The translations under genes and the position numbers were made by a program. This document shows, in pieces, positions 4,781 to 7,595 of a DNA stretch of 7,595 nt (position 1 is its first letter; each line of letters starts with the position of its first letter). This DNA is from DATKIY01 sp035543875 (GTDB lineage Bacteria > Actinomycetota > Actinomycetes > JAHEKZ01): contig DATKIY010000073.1 of the NCBI GenBank assembly GCA_035543875.1, positions 1-7,595 on the forward strand, given 5' to 3'. The notes beneath the pieces were generated by a model, which saw nothing but the letters and a program-made list of their open reading frames with translations, was not told where the DNA came from and searched no databases.

Positions 4781-7595
4781 GTGCCCGCTTTCTTCGACAA
4801 GATCATGCGAGCCGGCGAGGGCAAGACGCTGAAGCGTCTCGAAAAGCTGGCCCAGCAGGTCAACGCCATCGAAGAGGACTTTGTCGGTCTCTCGGACACT
4901 GAGCTGCGCGAAGAGACGGTCACGTTCAAGAAGCGCTTCGCCGATGGCGAGACTCTGGACGATCTGCTACCCGAGGCATTTGCGGCGGTCCGTGAAGCCG
5001 CCAAGCGGACGTTGGGCCAGCGTCACTACGACGTCCAAATCATGGGTGGCGCCGCGCTGCATCTTGGGAACATCGCCGAGATGAAGACGGGCGAAGGAAA
5101 GACACTCGTCTCGACGCTTCCCGCGTACCTCAACGCGCTGGCTGGCAAAGGTGTCCACGTTGTGACGGTCAACGACTACCTTGCTGAGCGCGACTCCGAG
5201 TGGATGGGCCGCGTGCACCGTTTCCTCGGTCTGGAAACCGGCGTGATTTTGGCCAACATGCGTCCAGTGGAGCGTCGGGCGCAGTATGCGTGCGACATCA
5301 CCTACGGAACCAACAACGAGTTCGGGTTCGACTATCTGCGCGACAACATGGCATGGAGTCGGGAAGAGATGGTCCAGCGCGGACACTTCTTCGGTGTGGT
5401 TGACGAGGTCGACTCGATTTTGATTGACGAGGCGCGTACGCCGCTGATCATCAGCGGACCAGCAGAGCAAAGTGCAAAGTGGTACGGCGACTTCGCTCGC
5501 ATGGTTCCTCGCCTGCGCGCCGACCAAGACTATGAGGTTGACGAGAAGAAGCGCACGGTTGGAATCCTGGAACCAGGCGTCGAGCGGGTCGAGGACTTCC
5601 TAGGCATCGAGAACCTGTACGAGTCGGTTAACACACCGCTGATTGGCTACCTCAACAACGCACTGCGGGCCAAGGAACTGTTTAAGCGCGACAAAGACTA
5701 TGTCGTGATGAACGGCGAGGTTCTCATCGTCGACGAACACACCGGGCGAATGTTGTCCGGCCGTCGCTACAACGAGGGTCTCCACCAGGCGATTGAGGCC
5801 AAAGAAGGCGTCGAGGTCAAAGCCGAGAATCAGACTCTGGCCACCATTACGCTCCAGAACTTCTTCCGGCTGTACGAAAAGCTGGGCGGGATGACTGGTA
5901 CGGCGATGACCGAAGCGAACGAGTTCTTCCAGATTTACAAGCTCGGCGTTGTTCCCATTCCTACCAACCGTCCCATGGTTCGCGCTGACGAGGCCGACCT
6001 GGTCTACCGAACTGAAGAGGCCAAGTACGACGCTGTCATCAAGGACCTGGCGGAACGGCACGAAAAAGGTCAGCCCGTTCTGGTCGGAACCACCAGCGTC
6101 GAGAAATCAGAGTCGTTGTCCAACGCGCTGCGTCGGCGTGGTGTTCCACATGAGGTGCTCAACGCGAAGAACCACGAGCGCGAAGCTGCGATTGTCGCCC
6201 AGGCTGGACGCAAGGGCGCAGTCACGGTGGCTACCAACATGGCTGGCCGCGGAACCGACATCATGTTGGGTGGCAACCCAGAGTTCATGGCAACGGCTGA
6301 GCTGGCGCAGCGTGGCCTGTCACCCGCTGACACGCCCGACGAGTACGAAGCAGCGTGGCCGGATGCGTTAGAGAAAGCACAGAAGGCGGTCGCCGCCGAG
6401 CACGATGAGGTAGCTGACTTGGGCGGCCTCTATGTTCTTGGAACTGAGCGACACGAGTCGCGACGCATCGACAACCAGCTGCGTGGTCGCTCGGGACGTC
6501 AAGGCGACCCAGGTGAGTCGCGGTTCTTCCTGTCACTAGATGACGACTTGATGCGTCTGTTCAAGGGCAATGTTGTTGAAGCTTTCCTTACTCGCTTCAA
6601 CATTCCTGACGACGTCCCGATCGAAGCCAAGATGGTGACCAACGCCATCAAGTCTGCTCAGTCGCAGGTTGAGTCGCAAAACTTTGAGATTCGCAAGAAC
6701 GTGTTGAAGTACGACGACGTGCTCAACCGGCAGCGTCAAGTCATCTACCAAGAGCGTCGCCTCGTGCTTGAAGGCGAGGACCTTCACGAGCAGGTCCAGC
6801 ACATGGTTTCCGACACCGTCGAGGAGTACGTGCGCGCGGCAACAGCCGAAGGCTTTCCCGAGGAGTGGGACCTTGAGCAGCTGTGGACCGCCCTTCGCAC
6901 CCTGTATCCGGTAGGTGTTTCCATCGAAGACCTCGAGGAAGCATCAGGCGGTGGGCGTAACGGTCTAACGACCGACTTCCTCGTCATCGAGCTCACAGCA
7001 GATGCAGAGTCGGCGCTTGATCGGCGCGAAACTGATCTCGGGTCTGACGCTATGCGTGAGTTGGAACGTCGCGTAGTGCTGAGTGTGCTCGACCGCAAGT
7101 GGCGAGAGCACCTCTACGAGATGGACTACCTGCGTGAGGGGATTGGATTACGCGCGATGGCTCAGCGCGACCCACTCGTGGAGTACCAACGCGAAGGATT
7201 CGACCTCTTCACCGCGATGATGGAGGGCATCAAGGAAGAGTCGGTGGGATTCGTGTTCAACCTTGAGGTTCAGGTTGCTGATGACGCCGACGCCTCCGGC
7301 GCTGGCGACGCAGACGATGGCGGCGACGCAAACGGACGTGACTCCGGCGATGGCGAGATCCCTGCGCCGCACCACCCCGAGATTCGCGCCAAGGGTCTGG
7401 AAGACCCTCGCCGCCAGGACCAGCTGCAGTACACCGCCCCAACGATTGACGGCGGCGGCGGTCAGGTGGTGCGTTCCTCGTCGACGTCTGGTGCAGGTGC
7501 TGGGGCCGGTACGGCCGGCGGCGGCGACGCAGAGTTCGCCGGTACCGCAAGAAATGCTCCCTGTCCCTGTGGCTCTGGTCGAAAGTACAAGCGAT
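4781..7595 (+). CDS. secA: Preprotein translocase ATPase SecA (3' end beyond the window)
   Basis: SecA is the ATPase motor that pushes unfolded preproteins through SecYEG. The reading frame is uninterrupted for 938 codons from GTG 4781 (GGAG 7 nt upstream) to the window edge. Nucleotide-binding domain 1 carries Walker A MKTGEGKT (101-108, Lys107) and Walker B DEVD (208-211). The preprotein-crosslinking domain lies at about 220-370. The second nucleotide-binding domain has TNMAGRGTDI (485-494) and QLRGRSGRQGD (566-576) with its arginine finger. The helical scaffold and wing follow to about 830, including VLKYDDVLNRQR. The C-terminal tail is an acidic Asp/Gly/Ala linker (834-859), a Gly/Ala/Ser-rich segment, and CPCGSGRKYKR (928-938), the start of a SEC-C zinc-binding motif whose final Cys-His is cut off. 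Only a few residues should be missing. High agreement with housekeeping actinobacterial SecA makes this SecA1 rather than an accessory SecA2. Confidence 0.98.
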   Translation, partial: MPAFFDKIMRAGEGKTLKRLEKLAQQVNAIEEDFVGLSDTELREETVTFKKRFADGETLDDLLPEAFAAVREAAKRTLGQRHYDVQIMGGAALHLGNIAEMKTGEGKTLVSTLPAYLNALAGKGVHVVTVNDYLAERDSEWMGRVHRFLGLETGVILANMRPVERRAQYACDITYGTNNEFGFDYLRDNMAWSREEMVQRGHFFGVVDEVDSILIDEARTPLIISGPAEQSAKWYGDFARMVPRLRADQDYEVDEKKRTVGILEPGVERVEDFLGIENLYESVNTPLIGYLNNALRAKELFKRDKDYVVMNGEVLIVDEHTGRMLSGRRYNEGLHQAIEAKEGVEVKAENQTLATITLQNFFRLYEKLGGMTGTAMTEANEFFQIYKLGVVPIPTNRPMVRADEADLVYRTEEAKYDAVIKDLAERHEKGQPVLVGTTSVEKSESLSNALRRRGVPHEVLNAKNHEREAAIVAQAGRKGAVTVATNMAGRGTDIMLGGNPEFMATAELAQRGLSPADTPDEYEAAWPDALEKAQKAVAAEHDEVADLGGLYVLGTERHESRRIDNQLRGRSGRQGDPGESRFFLSLDDDLMRLFKGNVVEAFLTRFNIPDDVPIEAKMVTNAIKSAQSQVESQNFEIRKNVLKYDDVLNRQRQVIYQERRLVLEGEDLHEQVQHMVSDTVEEYVRAATAEGFPEEWDLEQLWTALRTLYPVGVSIEDLEEASGGGRNGLTTDFLVIELTADAESALDRRETDLGSDAMRELERRVVLSVLDRKWREHLYEMDYLREGIGLRAMAQRDPLVEYQREGFDLFTAMMEGIKEESVGFVFNLEVQVADDADASGAGDADDGGDANGRDSGDGEIPAPHHPEIRAKGLEDPRRQDQLQYTAPTIDGGGGQVVRSSSTSGAGAGAGTAGGGDAEFAGTARNAPCPCGSGRKYKR

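Noticed and set aside
4967..5527. 186-codon minus-strand frame, and similar antisense frames (5600-6061, 6536-6802) within secA
   Set aside because: secA motifs run uninterrupted on the plus strand through all of these, and the antisense translations show no domain.
7270..7530. GGCGACGCA / GGTGCAGGTGCTGG repetitive tracts as a tandem repeat or CRISPR-like array
   Set aside because: The units are imperfect and in frame with SecA, encoding its flexible Asp/Gly/Ala linker, so they are low-complexity coding sequence.

Overview
The window reads as a chromosomal core locus from a high-GC Gram-positive bacterium (Actinomycetota). The evidence is G/C-rich codon third positions, GTG starts on four of the six genes, short AGGAG-type ribosome binding sites, and a SecA and long-form HPF of actinobacterial character. 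From memory, comF - hpf - secA is a recurring neighbourhood downstream of mtrAB-lpqB in actinobacteria. I cannot place the organism below phylum from sequence alone.

Layout. Positions 3-86 hold the last 27 codons of an upstream gene, probably a ComF-type phosphoribosyltransferase. hpf (161-832, +) encodes a long ribosome hibernation promoting factor. A 181-bp gap with several dyads leads to an orphan NarL/LuxR-type response regulator (1014-1712, +). A winged-helix protein of the AlkZ/YcaQ DNA glycosylase family follows (1789-3030, +). It converges on, and overlaps by 17 bp, a two-gene minus-strand operon of GNAT acetyltransferases: a tandem double-domain protein (3576-4655) and a single-domain one (3014-3574) separated by 1 bp. 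Divergent from this operon is secA (4781 to the window end, +). It is open to the edge, lacks only its last few codons, and is the largest gene here.

How the genes relate. This is mostly housekeeping: protein export (SecA), ribosome storage in stationary phase (HPF), crosslink/alkylation repair (YcaQ-like), a phosphorylation-dependent regulator with no kinase beside it, and acetyltransferases of unknown substrate. Nothing indicates a phage, transposon, CRISPR or defence island, and no RNA gene is visible.

Most worth a second look: (i) an in-frame internal ATG in hpf with a near-ideal ribosome binding site, which would produce the C-terminal dimerization domain alone; (ii) three related TGACCC-centred inverted repeats around the response regulator start, one a perfect 15-bp palindrome inside the coding sequence; (iii) three homologous GNAT domains laid out as a fusion plus a standalone copy; (iv) a C-terminal SEC-C metal-binding motif on SecA.
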